Source of the DNA: Methanosarcinales archaeon
Lineage (GTDB): Archaea; Halobacteriota; Methanosarcinia; Methanosarcinales; Methanoperedenaceae
Reading direction: 5' to 3'
Assembly: GCA_905339155.1 (NCBI GenBank)
Contig: CAJPFJ010000015.1
Coordinates: 1-64,000, forward strand
DNA length: 64,000 nucleotides
The notes beneath the pieces were generated by a model, which searched no databases, was not told the DNA's origin, and worked only from the letters and a program-made list of their open reading frames with translations. Below, piece by piece: positions 54,104 to 63,574 of this stretch (positions are counted from its first letter, which is position 1; each line of letters starts with the position of its first letter). The translations under genes and the position numbers were made by a program.

Positions 54104-54763
54104 TCAAAACGCAGAATAACCTTTCTCCTTCCATGCTGTCATGCCTCCTATAAGATTATACACCGTCTTAAAACCCCCGCGCGCCAGAATGCTCGCTCCG
54201 AGCCCTGACCTGTTTCCTGTGGAACATACAGAAACAACAGGACGGTCTGACGGAACCTCATCAAGCCTTTTCTCAAGCTCTCCCACATAGATATTAACCG
54301 CACCCGGAATGTGATCCTCGGAATATTCCTCCTTATCGCGTACATCCAGCACAAATAGATCGCCTTGCGTAAGTTTATCGTGAAGATTGTCCACAGTATA
54401 CAAACCGCTTTGCTCAAGCATCATTCCGTGATTCTGCCAGTCCTCGATACCCTCGCACAGATACCCTCTGACTTTATCAAACCCGATACGTGCCAGATAT
54501 CTTGTCGCTATCTCAATATCTTCCTGCCTCTCGGTCACAAGCATGATATCTTTTTCATAATCAACCATCCAGCCTGCAAACGCAGGCAATCCATCGAGCC
54601 AGATATTATAAGAACCTTTGATATGACCTCCGGCAAAGGAAAGAGGGGAGCGGGTATCCACCACTGTGGAGTTCACAATAATAGTTGCAAATGTGGGTGC
54701 ATCCATAGGCTCGGCCAGACTGAGTTCAAGCAATGGCGGACCATTCAGGTTATTATCTGCCAT
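54104..54763 (-). CDS. Tandem-domain rhodanese-like sulfurtransferase
   Basis: 219 residues with two rhodanese domains. The second (about 110-219) has the active-site loop VSVCSTGNRSG with the persulfide-carrying Cys. The first (about 15-100) keeps the fold (VDTRSPLSFAGGHIKGSYNI) but has no Cys in the corresponding loop and is presumably structural. It moves sulfane sulfur, for example from thiosulfate or persulfide, to an acceptor. It lies two bases after a persulfide-dioxygenase-like gene on the same strand, the usual pairing in sulfide/persulfide metabolism. Confidence 0.9.
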   Translation of the reverse strand: MADNNLNGPPLLELSLAEPMDAPTFATIIVNSTVVDTRSPLSFAGGHIKGSYNIWLDGLPAFAGWMVDYEKDIMLVTERQEDIEIATRYLARIGFDKVRGYLCEGIEDWQNHGMMLEQSGLYTVDNLHDKLTQGDLFVLDVRDKEEYSEDHIPGAVNIYVGELEKRLDEVPSDRPVVSVCSTGNRSGLGASILARGGFKTVYNLIGGMTAWKEKGYSAF

Positions 54764-54765
54764 TC

Positions 54766-55455
54766 TTAAAAAATAAGGAGGTAGCGGAATATTTTCTTTC
54801 TTTTTCTTTCAATGAATTCCTCACGCGTGAGTCCAAGCATAAGATTAGTGGCCCGTTCGTATCCGATTGTGCTTATTGCAATATCTGCCATCGCCCCGCC
54901 GCATGCTGAGCCTGCTCCATGGGCGGGATATACTATTGTTCCATTTCCCAGAGTGAGAAGCTTCCCATGCACAGAGTCGTAAAGCATAGATGCATATTCA
55001 GCGGTCTTCTCCCTGCCAATAAGATCCGTGCGCCCAACATTGCCGTAAAAAAGCGCATCTCCTGTAAAAACAGCAAAAGGGATTTTTCCAAAGGACGAAT
55101 ATAGCACAAAGCTCAAGCTTTCCGGGGAATGACCCGGGGTCTCAATAACCCTGACCCTCATGCCACCGGTATCGAAGGTATCATTCTCAGTTGATGGCTC
55201 TCCATACCCAAAATCAAGTTTATCACTGTGGATTATCCTGCAACCTGTTAGCCGCTCAAGTTCCAGCGATCCTATCAGGTAATCCTCGTTGCAGTGCGTC
55301 TCAAAAACAAACCGTATCCTGCAGCAGTTGCTTTTCGCAATTTGAATATAAGAATCCACATCTCTTTTAGGATCGACTACGAATGCATCATTATCATTGC
55401 CTACAATATAAGAGAAATGAGCAAGCCCTTCAGAAACAAACTTCTCAATGAACAT
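54766..55455 (-). CDS. MBL-fold protein, persulfide dioxygenase-like (ETHE1 group), with reduced metal motif
   Basis: 229 residues of the glyoxalase II/ETHE1-type beta-lactamase fold (FSYIVGNDNDAFVVDPKRDV). The usual HxHxDH motif reads HCNEDY, so its second and last His are lost. Three ligands remain: His of ETHCNEDY, His of IETPGHSPESL and Asp of AVFTGDALFYGN. These correspond to the three iron ligands I recall for human ETHE1 (His79, His135, Asp154), so a mononuclear iron site is still possible. The end YPAHGAGSACGGAM matches the family. It directly precedes the rhodanese gene. An oxygen-using enzyme would be notable in an anaerobe. Confidence 0.8.
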   Translation of the reverse strand: MFIEKFVSEGLAHFSYIVGNDNDAFVVDPKRDVDSYIQIAKSNCCRIRFVFETHCNEDYLIGSLELERLTGCRIIHSDKLDFGYGEPSTENDTFDTGGMRVRVIETPGHSPESLSFVLYSSFGKIPFAVFTGDALFYGNVGRTDLIGREKTAEYASMLYDSVHGKLLTLGNGTIVYPAHGAGSACGGAMADIAISTIGYERATNLMLGLTREEFIERKRKKIFRYLLIF

Positions 55456-55504
55456 CCACTCTTACCTCAAGTACAAATGAAGTGCCACGATAATGCTAAA
55501 GTCC

Positions 55505-56377
55505 CTACTCCAACCCGAAGTGTTTCGCATTCCAGTCAGCTATCGCCTGTACCTTCTTGATACTTTCATTTTTTCCATCCATGGTGAAGAGATGTTTGAA
55601 ACGCCCCTGCACTTTCAAGTATTCTTCCACAGGTTTCCTGTTCTTGATCTTCCGGACGTTTGTGACCTCGCCGTTTTCCATCTCATAAAGCGGCCACATT
55701 GCGGTCTCAACTGCCAATCTGCCAACCTCTATGGTCTTTGAGCTGTCAAATCTCCATCCCGTGCAGCAAGGCGCATGAACATGAACATAAGTGGGACCTT
55801 TTACCTGAGCTGCCTTTTTCACTTTTTTTATCATATCGGGCGCATATCCGATCGAAGCTGTAGCCACATAAGGAGACCCGTGGGCTGCTATTATTGCAGG
55901 CATATTCTTTTTATGCAAGGGATTCCCTATCGAGACTTTGCCGTGCGGGCTTGTCGTTGTGCTTGCATATAATGGTGTTGCGCCGCTTCGCTGGATACCC
56001 GTATTCATATAAGCCTCATTATCAACACAGATATAGGTTATATCGTGCCCGCGCTCAAATGCGCCCGATATTGCCTGCAAGCCAATATCAAAGGTGGCTC
56101 CATCTCCTCCGATGATCACTATTTTTGTGTTGTTTTTTTTGCCAAGCGCATTCAGCGCGGCGTCAACACCTGAAGCAACAGCTGCGGCATTCTCAAAAAG
56201 TGAATGTATCCATGGTACGCCCCATGCCGATTCAGGATATGGAGTAGTAAACACTTCAAGACATCCTGTCGGGCTGACAATTACAACATCCTCACCAAGC
56301 GCATCAAGAACGAATTTTCCTGCAAAAGCATCTCCGCAACCTGCGCATCCACGATGACCGGGTTTTAACAGGCTCAT
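55505..56377 (-). CDS. porB: Pyruvate:ferredoxin oxidoreductase, beta subunit
   Basis: 290 residues. The thiamine diphosphate/Mg site is [16 protein letters not shown] followed by [12 protein letters not shown]. Cysteines for the proximal [4Fe-4S] cluster are in [11 protein letters not shown] and [10 protein letters not shown]. The subunit joins alpha to decarboxylate pyruvate and pass electrons to ferredoxin, or to make pyruvate from acetyl-CoA and CO2 in anabolism. It is the last gene of porCDAB, starting in a four-base overlap with porA. Substrate is pyruvate by overall similarity and gene order; a 2-oxoacid variant cannot be excluded. Confidence 0.93.
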   Translation of the reverse strand: MSLLKPGHRGCAGCGDAFAGKFVLDALGEDVVIVSPTGCLEVFTTPYPESAWGVPWIHSLFENAAAVASGVDAALNALGKKNNTKIVIIGGDGATFDIGLQAISGAFERGHDITYICVDNEAYMNTGIQRSGATPLYASTTTSPHGKVSIGNPLHKKNMPAIIAAHGSPYVATASIGYAPDMIKKVKKAAQVKGPTYVHVHAPCCTGWRFDSSKTIEVGRLAVETAMWPLYEMENGEVTNVRKIKNRKPVEEYLKVQGRFKHLFTMDGKNESIKKVQAIADWNAKHFGLE

Positions 56378-57561
56378 GCCAGATCCTCCCTCAGGTCAGC
56401 ATATTCGCTTTCTATAAATATACCTTTTTCAACTAACTTTGCCTTGTTGATAATTTTCTTGATCACATGCATGGGAATATCGCGCCCTCCATGACCAAGC
56501 ATGAAACCGATAACGGGCACTCTATTGTCTGTGTTATGGAGACAGGCTTTGACCTCAGTGCAAAGTGCCCCCTCATTCTTTCCGATAGAAATATTCTTGT
56601 CAAGAGTTATGACGACCTTTGCGTTCTTCAGGGCTTTCCTTATAGCATCTGTCGGGAATGGCCTGAAAGACCGGACCTTAAGAAGTCCGATACTTTCTCC
56701 TTCTGATCGAAGTTCGTCTATTGTATCTTTTACAGTTCCTATGACCGAACCCATTGCCATGATGACTATTTCAGCGTCATCAAGTATATAACCGTCTATA
56801 AGACCGCCGTAATATCTTCCATAGATATCTTTGAATTCATTTGCGATCTCCTCTATCTTCTCTAAGGCCACACCCATTGCTTTTTCCTGTTTGTACCGAA
56901 ACTCCGTGTATGTGCCAGGATCAGCAAAAGCGCCAAATGACATCGGATTTTTTGGGTCAAGAACGAACTCGGGATCATAAGCAGGAAGGAATTCATCGGT
57001 GAGGCTCTGCTCGAGCAAGATCACAGGTTCATATACATGGGAAAGAATAAATCCATCCATACATGCCATTGCAGGAAGCAAAACATCTTCGTCCTCAGCA
57101 AGCTTGTAAATCTGGGGGGTCATGTCTGCCGATTCCTGGACATCCTCAGCATAAAGCTGTATCCAGCCCGTATCCCTCTGTGAGATGGAGTCCTGCTGGT
57201 CATTCCATATATTGATTGGGGCCGAAAGCGCCCTGTTCACAACTGTCATGACAATGGGTAATCTCATTCCTGAGGCATTGAACAATACTTCATGCATAAG
57301 CGCCAGCCCTTGCGAAGTGGTCGAGGAATATGTCCTTGCTCCTGCTGCACTTGCTCCTATTAATGCTGATATTGCCGAGAACTCTGATTCCACATTCATA
57401 TATTCGCAATTTATTTCGCCATCGGCAACAAATTGCGCCAGGTCTTCAACAATATGCGTCTGGGGGGTGATCGGATATGCTGATATTACATTTGGCCTGC
57501 ATATCTTGACGGCATGAGCCACAGCATACGAACCTTCTACAACTACCATGTTCTTTCTCAT
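56374..57561 (-). CDS. porA: Pyruvate:ferredoxin oxidoreductase, alpha subunit
   Basis: 395 residues from the ATG at 57561, which has GGAGGG four bases before it and overlaps porD by four bases; a longer frame to 57600 is rejected. Characteristic text is [40 protein letters not shown] and [20 protein letters not shown], plus [20 protein letters not shown]. It forms the pyrimidine-binding part of the TPP site with PorB. The NIWNDQQD segment fits pyruvate-type enzymes. Operon order is porC-porD-porA-porB. Confidence 0.94.
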   Translation of the reverse strand: MRKNMVVVEGSYAVAHAVKICRPNVISAYPITPQTHIVEDLAQFVADGEINCEYMNVESEFSAISALIGASAAGARTYSSTTSQGLALMHEVLFNASGMRLPIVMTVVNRALSAPINIWNDQQDSISQRDTGWIQLYAEDVQESADMTPQIYKLAEDEDVLLPAMACMDGFILSHVYEPVILLEQSLTDEFLPAYDPEFVLDPKNPMSFGAFADPGTYTEFRYKQEKAMGVALEKIEEIANEFKDIYGRYYGGLIDGYILDDAEIVIMAMGSVIGTVKDTIDELRSEGESIGLLKVRSFRPFPTDAIRKALKNAKVVITLDKNISIGKNEGALCTEVKACLHNTDNRVPVIGFMLGHGGRDIPMHVIKKIINKAKLVEKGIFIESEYADLREDLA

Positions 57562-57818
57562 TTTCCCTCCAGCACCATTACGATGGCTTTCTTTGGACAC
57601 TCGTTAGCGCAAATGCCGCATCCTTTGCAATATTCATAATCAGGCTCAAAAAAACCATTTTCCAACTTATTGACAACTCCTTCAGGGCAATAAATCCCGC
57701 AAATCCCGCATTTGCTGCACAGTTTATGATCAAAAACCGGCATAAATGAACGCCAGGCTCCTGTCTTATTAGCTCGTGTGCTTCCTGGTTTTGTCACTGT
57801 CTTGATTACCAGTTTCAT
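57558..57818 (-). CDS. porD: Pyruvate:ferredoxin oxidoreductase, delta (ferredoxin-like) subunit
   Basis: 86 residues with two [4Fe-4S] sites, [14 protein letters not shown] and [15 protein letters not shown]. The N-terminal arm (about 1-30, [20 protein letters not shown]) is typical of PorD and packs on the other subunits. It carries electrons from the TPP-linked cluster of PorB to external ferredoxin. It overlaps porC and porA by four bases each, so the whole set is translationally coupled. Confidence 0.95.
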   Translation of the reverse strand: MKLVIKTVTKPGSTRANKTGAWRSFMPVFDHKLCSKCGICGIYCPEGVVNKLENGFFEPDYEYCKGCGICANECPKKAIVMVLEGK

Positions 57819-58360
57819 CTCTGCGCCTCCATAAGATCATATGCAGCTTGTATTGCCTGGCAATTTTTCTCACCGACTTTTCCAGGGAACCGTTCCATAA
57901 CGGCATTTTTAATGGATTCCGGATTGATAAGACCAGATACTCCTGCAAAAGCCCCGGCAAGGATCGTATTAACAATGGGTCTTCCTATTATATCCATTGC
58001 AAGTTTTGTGGCATCCAGGGTTTTTATTATCGCTTTTGTATTAAGGTTAAAAGAACCCGGGCCTTTTTCCGTGTTTATTAAAATAAATCCATCAGGCTTG
58101 GCCCCTGCAGCGATATTAACTACATCAACGAGCGTCGCATCCTGTACAACCACATAGTCTGGTTCATATATCTGGCTGCGTAATCGTATGGGTTTGTCAT
58201 TTATTCTCACAAAAGCAGTTACAGGCGCGCCTCTTCTTTCAACGCCAAACGCAGGAAAGGCCTGGCTGTATTTCCCGTCCTCAAATGCGGCAACGGCCAG
58301 TAGTTCTGCTGCGGTCACAGAACCCTGTCCACCGCGACCATGTATTCGAATTTCCTTCAT
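57815..58360 (-). CDS. porC: Pyruvate:ferredoxin oxidoreductase, gamma subunit
   Basis: 181 residues from ATG 58360, preceded by AAAGGA; a TTG start five codons upstream is possible. The signature is [40 protein letters not shown] and [20 protein letters not shown]. PorC closes over the CoA-binding region of the complex. It is the first gene of the operon, with a promoter in the spacer shared with the divergent AAA ATPase gene (58376-58554). Confidence 0.95.
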   Translation of the reverse strand: MKEIRIHGRGGQGSVTAAELLAVAAFEDGKYSQAFPAFGVERRGAPVTAFVRINDKPIRLRSQIYEPDYVVVQDATLVDVVNIAAGAKPDGFILINTEKGPGSFNLNTKAIIKTLDATKLAMDIIGRPIVNTILAGAFAGVSGLINPESIKNAVMERFPGKVGEKNCQAIQAAYDLMEAQR

Positions 58361-58554
58361 TTTTCCTTTCTCCAAGAATAATAGATAATGTATATATTTT
58401 TTAATTATTTAACAATCAATCGTGATGAATGCATCAAACAATTGCATTATGGTATTTATTCTTTACGGGGTGAGTGCATGGAAATCCAGAAAAAAATTTT
58501 TGAACATTTGAGTAAACTATATCATATTTCAAAGCGTAATGATGAAGTTTAAAT

Positions 58555-59826
58555 ATGACAGATGAGAAATTTTTGATAACAGAATTGGTATTGACGGCAC
58601 ATCTGTATAATCAGTCAGATAAGCTTACCGTAGATGACCTTCCCCAGAAAATAAGGAAACATTACTGGGATGAGAAAGATAAAACCGTAAAGCGTCCCAT
58701 GTATGTTACTGAAGGGGATATAAAAACCATTTATGGAATTGAAAACATAAAAAACAATACAAAATTACTTCCTTTCCTTGAATTTGAAGATTTTGGCTCC
58801 CAGATCAAACTCAACATCTTTGATCTTGCTGTAAAGTGGATATCAAAACATCCTGAAGCCGTTGAGAACATAAATAAGAATCCAGTTCTAGCGTCATTTT
58901 TTGAGAATTATGATTCACTTCCGGTGAGTTATAAGAAAGCAAGAGCTTCGATCTTACCAAAAGAAAGCGGCAGGGAATGGATAATGTCCTTGATCAAGAG
59001 CATTGAATCTGAAAAAGGTTCAGAGGATATGCTAAAACTTGCCAATATTGTAGCGCCGGAGGATATTAAACAGAATATTTCCGACCTTGTCCTTACAAAG
59101 GCCCAGGAAGATGAGATCGAAAAAATGACTAAAGCGATACAGTATCGTGATTACCTGAAGCGTATCGGCCTAAGGGAAATCGGGAAATTATTGTTCGTTG
59201 GCCCGCCAGGAACCGGAAAGACCTCTGTTGCCAGGGCTATTTCAGGACAGCTTAAGATTCCCATAGTGGAAGTAAAACTCTCACAAATTGCTGACCAGTA
59301 TCTTGGAGAGACAGCCAAGAACATCGACAGGGTATTTGAACTTGCAAAGCGCCTGAGCCCTTGCATCCTTTTTATCGATGAATTCGACTTTGTGGCAAAA
59401 GCAAGGGGAACGGATGAGCATGCGGCATTGAAGAGGGCTGTAAATACACTTCTTAAAGCCATTGATGAGATAAGTCTTGTTGAGCATGGGGTCCTGGTTA
59501 TCGGAGCCACAAACCATCCTACCATACTTGATCATGCTGCATGGAGGCGGTTTGATGAGATAGTTGAGTTTTCATTGCCTGATAAGGACATGAGGAAAAA
59601 GATACTTGATATTATTTTGAAGAATATCGAAGGCACCTTCAATACTGAGGAAATTGCAAAAATTTCAGAGGGATACTCAGGTTCGGACCTTCGCCTGATA
59701 GCAAGGGAAGCTGTACTTAATGGTCTTATTACTGAAAGGACTGTCCTGACCCAGGAGGATTTACGCCGTGGAGTTACCGAGTTCAATAAACGGACACAGT
59801 TAAAGAAGCTCGATGAAAGCTTATGA
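58555..59826 (+). CDS. AAA+ ATPase with unfamiliar N-terminal region
   Basis: 423 residues. The N-terminal 175 residues (LTVDDLPQKIRKHYWDEKDK, LAVKWISKHPEAVENINKNP) are helical and not recognised. The AAA core has Walker [16 protein letters not shown] (about 219), Walker B CILFIDEFDFVA, sensor 1 IGATNHPTILDHAAWRR and a Cdc48/FtsH-like C-terminal lid (EGYSGSDLRLIAREAVLNGL). It lacks a protease and a second AAA ring. It could be an archaeal unfoldase of the AMA-like type, but this is a guess. The next gene, a PhnP-like hydrolase, overlaps its stop by four bases, implying a shared task. Confidence 0.85.
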   Translation: MTDEKFLITELVLTAHLYNQSDKLTVDDLPQKIRKHYWDEKDKTVKRPMYVTEGDIKTIYGIENIKNNTKLLPFLEFEDFGSQIKLNIFDLAVKWISKHPEAVENINKNPVLASFFENYDSLPVSYKKARASILPKESGREWIMSLIKSIESEKGSEDMLKLANIVAPEDIKQNISDLVLTKAQEDEIEKMTKAIQYRDYLKRIGLREIGKLLFVGPPGTGKTSVARAISGQLKIPIVEVKLSQIADQYLGETAKNIDRVFELAKRLSPCILFIDEFDFVAKARGTDEHAALKRAVNTLLKAIDEISLVEHGVLVIGATNHPTILDHAAWRRFDEIVEFSLPDKDMRKKILDIILKNIEGTFNTEEIAKISEGYSGSDLRLIAREAVLNGLITERTVLTQEDLRRGVTEFNKRTQLKKLDESL

Positions 59827-60563
59827 AAATAACACTTCTTGGAACAGGCGATGCTGTAGGAACACCTAAAATAGGATGTTCCTGCCCTGCCTGCCTCGAT
59901 GCAATAGCAGGTGGAAAAAGCAGGAGGCTGCGGTTTTCAGTTCTTATAGAATCACAAGGCGGTAAAGTACTTATCGATACAAGCCCTGATTTGCGGTGGC
60001 AGCTTTTGAAAAAAGGCATAAGTCATATTGATGGGGTGATCTGGACGCACGCTCATTATGATCATTATGCTGGTTTTGGGGATTTTCACCGCATCCAGAA
60101 TGGAGTTAATGTGTATGGCCTGAAGAATACGCTGGATTATATATTGAATTATCTTTATTTCATTAACCCTGTGAGGCACGATGTAATTTTTAATGAACCT
60201 TTTTCGCTTATTGGTCTTAATTTTATGCTCCTTGAAGTGACACATCCGCCACTTGAAGAATCGGCAGCCGTAATAATAACAGACGGCAACAAAAAAGTCG
60301 TTATCACAGGAGATACTTCAAAAAATATTCCCGAAAAAACCCTCAAGGTAATGTTTGAACCTGATCTTCTGATAGCAGATGCCATAATCCCGCCGCGAGC
60401 GAGTATTATCAAACACATGAACTCAAAAGAAGCGATGGAACTTGGAAGGGAATTGAATGCAAAAAATGTTGTATTGACCCATCTTAGCCATAAATTCCCC
60501 CCTCATGAGGAATCAATAAAAGAATGGCCTCTTGGCTATGATGGCATGGAATTTGAAATTTAA
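59823..60563 (+). CDS. PhnP-like metallo-beta-lactamase phosphodiesterase
   Basis: 246 residues. The opening ITLLGTGDAVGTPKIGCSCP with CSCPAC is the PhnP-type start, where cysteines bind an extra zinc. The metal motif is HAHYDHYAG (HxHxDH), with further ligands THPPLEES, VITGDTSK and VLTHLSHKFPPH. PhnP hydrolyses cyclic phosphodiesters such as 5-phosphoribosyl 1,2-cyclic phosphate or 2',3'-cyclic nucleotides. No phosphonate genes are nearby, so RNA or nucleotide repair is more likely. It is coupled to the AAA ATPase gene by ATGA overlap. Confidence 0.9.
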   Translation: MKITLLGTGDAVGTPKIGCSCPACLDAIAGGKSRRLRFSVLIESQGGKVLIDTSPDLRWQLLKKGISHIDGVIWTHAHYDHYAGFGDFHRIQNGVNVYGLKNTLDYILNYLYFINPVRHDVIFNEPFSLIGLNFMLLEVTHPPLEESAAVIITDGNKKVVITGDTSKNIPEKTLKVMFEPDLLIADAIIPPRASIIKHMNSKEAMELGRELNAKNVVLTHLSHKFPPHEESIKEWPLGYDGMEFEI

Positions 60564-60700
60564 TTTTTTGGGAAAATGGATGTTAAAGACGGATGCTGCA
60601 TTTCAATATCCTCGCTGTGCGGGTCGTAAGATTCCCCTGCATTTTGGAGTAAACGCATCCATATTTCAAACCCAAGATCAATGAATTCATTTTTTATCAT
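60560..60700 (-). CDS. 46-residue hypothetical protein
   Basis: ATG 60700 to the stop at 60562-60560, overlapping by four bases the end of the convergent hydrolase gene. The peptide (IKNEFIDLGFEIWMRLLQNA, then GESYDPHSEDIEMQHPS) has normal protein composition and would start with an amphipathic helix. A weak GGATATG lies upstream. Nothing identifies a family. It occupies otherwise empty space between two well-defined genes. Confidence 0.4.
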   Translation of the reverse strand: MIKNEFIDLGFEIWMRLLQNAGESYDPHSEDIEMQHPSLTSIFPKN

Positions 60701-60805
60701 AACACACATATCCTGTCCATTTTTTCAAAACGTTGTGCAAGTATATTAATTTAATGAATGGTTTTTTTTGAGTTTATTTTATGGAAAATTTTACTTATTC
60801 AGATC

Positions 60806-62839
60806 TCATCCACCACTTCCCACATAAATCAAAGCAATTACAAGTGTAATAAGTATATATAACAGGTAAGTCTGGATATATCCGGTCTGTATTATCCTCA
60901 TATATCTTGATAATGTTAATATTACCCGGATCACCGGATCATAAAGATACTTCTCGAATATTGGCTCTATATCGGATTCGAAAATCACTTTCTCCTTAAA
61001 GAAGGGAGAATCTGAATACGTTGTCTGTATCTCCCTGTGAGGTCTGAAGATACCTCCTAACCACATGCGTATCGGCTTTGAAAATGCTGTTGCGGTATAT
61101 TCATTTCTTCCTGTTGAAACAGGCTGCCCGCAACCCCATGTTTCATATTTTGTTGTTGGGGTACGTCTCAATAGAAGGTAAATTATAATAGGAAGCGGCA
61201 AAACTACAAATACCAGGATCGCGATCCATATGGTCGATATGGTCGCCGGTGTCGAAGAAAGGTATGTGGATACCGTAGCTATTGAATAGTTAAAATTGAT
61301 AATAGAAATCATACTTACGCCTGTAAGTGGTGCGGATATAGAATCAATAATTTTTATGAAATAAAATGGCATTACGCCAAGGATAATGCACATAGACGAA
61401 AGAAGAAACATCCCGACCAACATGGGAACCGGTACTTCTTTTGAATGTTCGGCATGACTGCTTCTTGGAAGACCAAGGAAACTGATCCCGAAAGCTTTTA
61501 CAAAACAGGCCGCTGCGAGAGCGCTTGTAAGAGCAAGACCTGCACCGCTAAAAAGCACCAGGATCTTAGTAATATTATCTGAAAGATTAATACTTAGCAA
61601 TTGAGCCTGGAATGTCAGCCATTCACTCACAAAGCCATTAAATGGAGGAAGCGCCGAGATGGATATTGCACCTATCAGGAAAAAGAGCGCTGTCCAGGGC
61701 ATATTCTTGATAAGTCCCCCGTATTCCTCGATGTTCCTTGTGTGGGTTGAAAATAGTATGGAACCTGCCCCCATAAACAGCAAAGATTTGAATACTGCAT
61801 GGTTTATAGTATGATATAGCCCTGCTATTAATCCAAATGCTGCAAGGTCAGGATGCCCCGAAGCCATAAAGATCATTGAAACTCCAACGCCTATAAGAAT
61901 AATTCCTATATTTTCAACACTGTGATACGCAAGCAAGCGTTTCATATCATGTTCCATAAGGGCATACATTACACCAAGAAGTGCTGAAATTGAAGCTATT
62001 ATAAGCAATATAATACCCCACCAGGCAACACCTGCGCCCAGGAAATCAAAAAATACACGGATGAGCATGAAAATTGCAGTTTTGATCATCACTCCTGACA
62101 TGAGTGCGGATACATTGCTCGGGGCGGCCGGATGGGCATACGGTAGCCATATATGGAAAGGAACAATTCCTGCCTTTGTTCCAAAACCGATAAGCGCAAA
62201 AATGAAGGCCAGGTCTTTAAGGTGAGGGGGCATAGTGGCGCCAACCCCGCGGAATGTTTCAAAATTAAAGCTGCCTGTTGAACTTGCAAAGATAAGGAAC
62301 GATAAAATGATGAAACCTGTCCCAATATGGGTCATCACGATATAGATAAAACCGGCTTTTCTTGTATCCTTTTTTTCATGTTCATACATAACAAGCAAAT
62401 AGGATATTATAGACATCAATTCCCAGACGATCAGGAACATGACTGCATTATTTGCGCAAACTACGAGAACCATTGAAAGGATGAATATATTATACAGGAA
62501 TCCCAGGTAACCGATATTCTTTTTCCCGAAATATTCAGTAACATATCCTGTTGAATAGATCGAAACCGCAAATCCTGTAATTGATATTATAAGAATAAAA
62601 AATGCCGATAATTTATCAACGTAAAAACCATAACTCAGCAGGGTTGAACCTTGCGAAACGTAATTGAAGGTGTTACCAAATAGCACAGAAAATGAAAAAA
62701 TAATTCCCAGGATCGATGCGATGGATGCGCTTAAAAATGAGGCATATATACATAAGCGATTTTTTTTTTTGAATATCAGGGCAGATATAGCCCCGATCAA
62801 GTATACTGCAATACTTCCAAAAAACAAATAGGAGTTCAT
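60806..62839 (-). CDS. HyfB/NuoL-like proton-translocating membrane subunit
   Basis: 677 residues with about sixteen membrane helices. The antiporter core has the channel Glu in LIVWELMSIISYLLV, Lys in GFGTKAGIVPFHIWLPYAHP and the segment AYHSVENIGIILIG, the set used for proton transfer in complex I-type subunits. The C-terminal extension with TKYETWGCGQPVSTGRNEYT and the long terminal helix match hydrogenase-4 component B (HyfB) rather than NuoL. No partner hydrogenase or complex subunit is in the window upstream on the minus strand, so it belongs to a partial set or works as a stand-alone antiporter unit. Confidence 0.9.
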   Translation of the reverse strand: MNSYLFFGSIAVYLIGAISALIFKKKNRLCIYASFLSASIASILGIIFSFSVLFGNTFNYVSQGSTLLSYGFYVDKLSAFFILIISITGFAVSIYSTGYVTEYFGKKNIGYLGFLYNIFILSMVLVVCANNAVMFLIVWELMSIISYLLVMYEHEKKDTRKAGFIYIVMTHIGTGFIILSFLIFASSTGSFNFETFRGVGATMPPHLKDLAFIFALIGFGTKAGIVPFHIWLPYAHPAAPSNVSALMSGVMIKTAIFMLIRVFFDFLGAGVAWWGIILLIIASISALLGVMYALMEHDMKRLLAYHSVENIGIILIGVGVSMIFMASGHPDLAAFGLIAGLYHTINHAVFKSLLFMGAGSILFSTHTRNIEEYGGLIKNMPWTALFFLIGAISISALPPFNGFVSEWLTFQAQLLSINLSDNITKILVLFSGAGLALTSALAAACFVKAFGISFLGLPRSSHAEHSKEVPVPMLVGMFLLSSMCIILGVMPFYFIKIIDSISAPLTGVSMISIINFNYSIATVSTYLSSTPATISTIWIAILVFVVLPLPIIIYLLLRRTPTTKYETWGCGQPVSTGRNEYTATAFSKPIRMWLGGIFRPHREIQTTYSDSPFFKEKVIFESDIEPIFEKYLYDPVIRVILTLSRYMRIIQTGYIQTYLLYILITLVIALIYVGSGG

Positions 62840-62884
62840 ATTGGCCGCCTGGGATAGCTCTTACAGTGAACCGTGATCAAAGTC

Positions 62885-63463
62885 TTACTTCCTGTATGCA
62901 AGAGCAAAAATAACAAAAACTGCAAGAATGACTTCAAACCCGGAAATCTTTGGCGGCTCTGTGGGTGCAGGTGTTACTACAGACACTTTCAAATTAATAT
63001 CCACCTGGTCAAGAGGGGACCCTCCTCCATCTGGCACATCCGTATTATCGATAACAAGATAATAATCCCCATTTTCTTTGAATCTATAACTGTTTTTCTG
63101 GGATGTTATCCCTTTTATAGATGCCTCTTCAATATAATTGAACGTTCCACGCTTTGCAATGGCATTCAAATATCCTGGATAATCAGATGATTTCATCAAT
63201 AAGACATCAATTGGACCTCCGGATGTAACCTGAATATCCAGACTCAGGACATCTCCTGCTTTTACTTCAGTCATCGGTATTTCATAAAACTTATTCAAAT
63301 CTATTGTTCTTGTCTGGTCGATATTAATGTTTGCATAAGTCGTACCGGCTGACACTACCATTAAAATCAAAGTCATCATAGTTACAAACACATAATATCG
63401 TTTGAACATACAGATCATGCTTTTCTTTTTTATTATTGAAAAACTTATCGATTGGTATTTCAT
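62885..63463 (-). CDS. Secreted protein with PGF-CTERM-like tail
   Basis: 192 residues from 63463, or about 175 from internal ATGs at 63418/63409, whose following text (MFKRYYVFVTMMTLILMVVS) is a clean signal peptide. The mature part (DQTRTIDLNKFYEIPMTEVK, RFKENGDYYLVIDNTDVPDG) resembles GOLD/emp24-like or pre-peptidase beta domains. It ends with KISGFEVILAVFVIFALAYRK, whose first SGFE plus hydrophobic helix plus basic end is like the PGF-CTERM archaeosortase signal with Ser instead of Pro. A promoter-like TATTTAATCG...TATA lies at 63505-63525. Function unknown. Confidence 0.7.
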   Translation of the reverse strand: MKYQSISFSIIKKKSMICMFKRYYVFVTMMTLILMVVSAGTTYANINIDQTRTIDLNKFYEIPMTEVKAGDVLSLDIQVTSGGPIDVLLMKSSDYPGYLNAIAKRGTFNYIEEASIKGITSQKNSYRFKENGDYYLVIDNTDVPDGGGSPLDQVDINLKVSVVTPAPTEPPKISGFEVILAVFVIFALAYRK

Positions 63464-63574
63464 AAATCAAGAAACGGATAATTTTTATGGGGGTAGAGAA
63501 GACCATATACGATTAAATACCAATAAAACCTATGATCGAAATGTCCCCTATAAGGCTCATATAGAGATGAAAAA

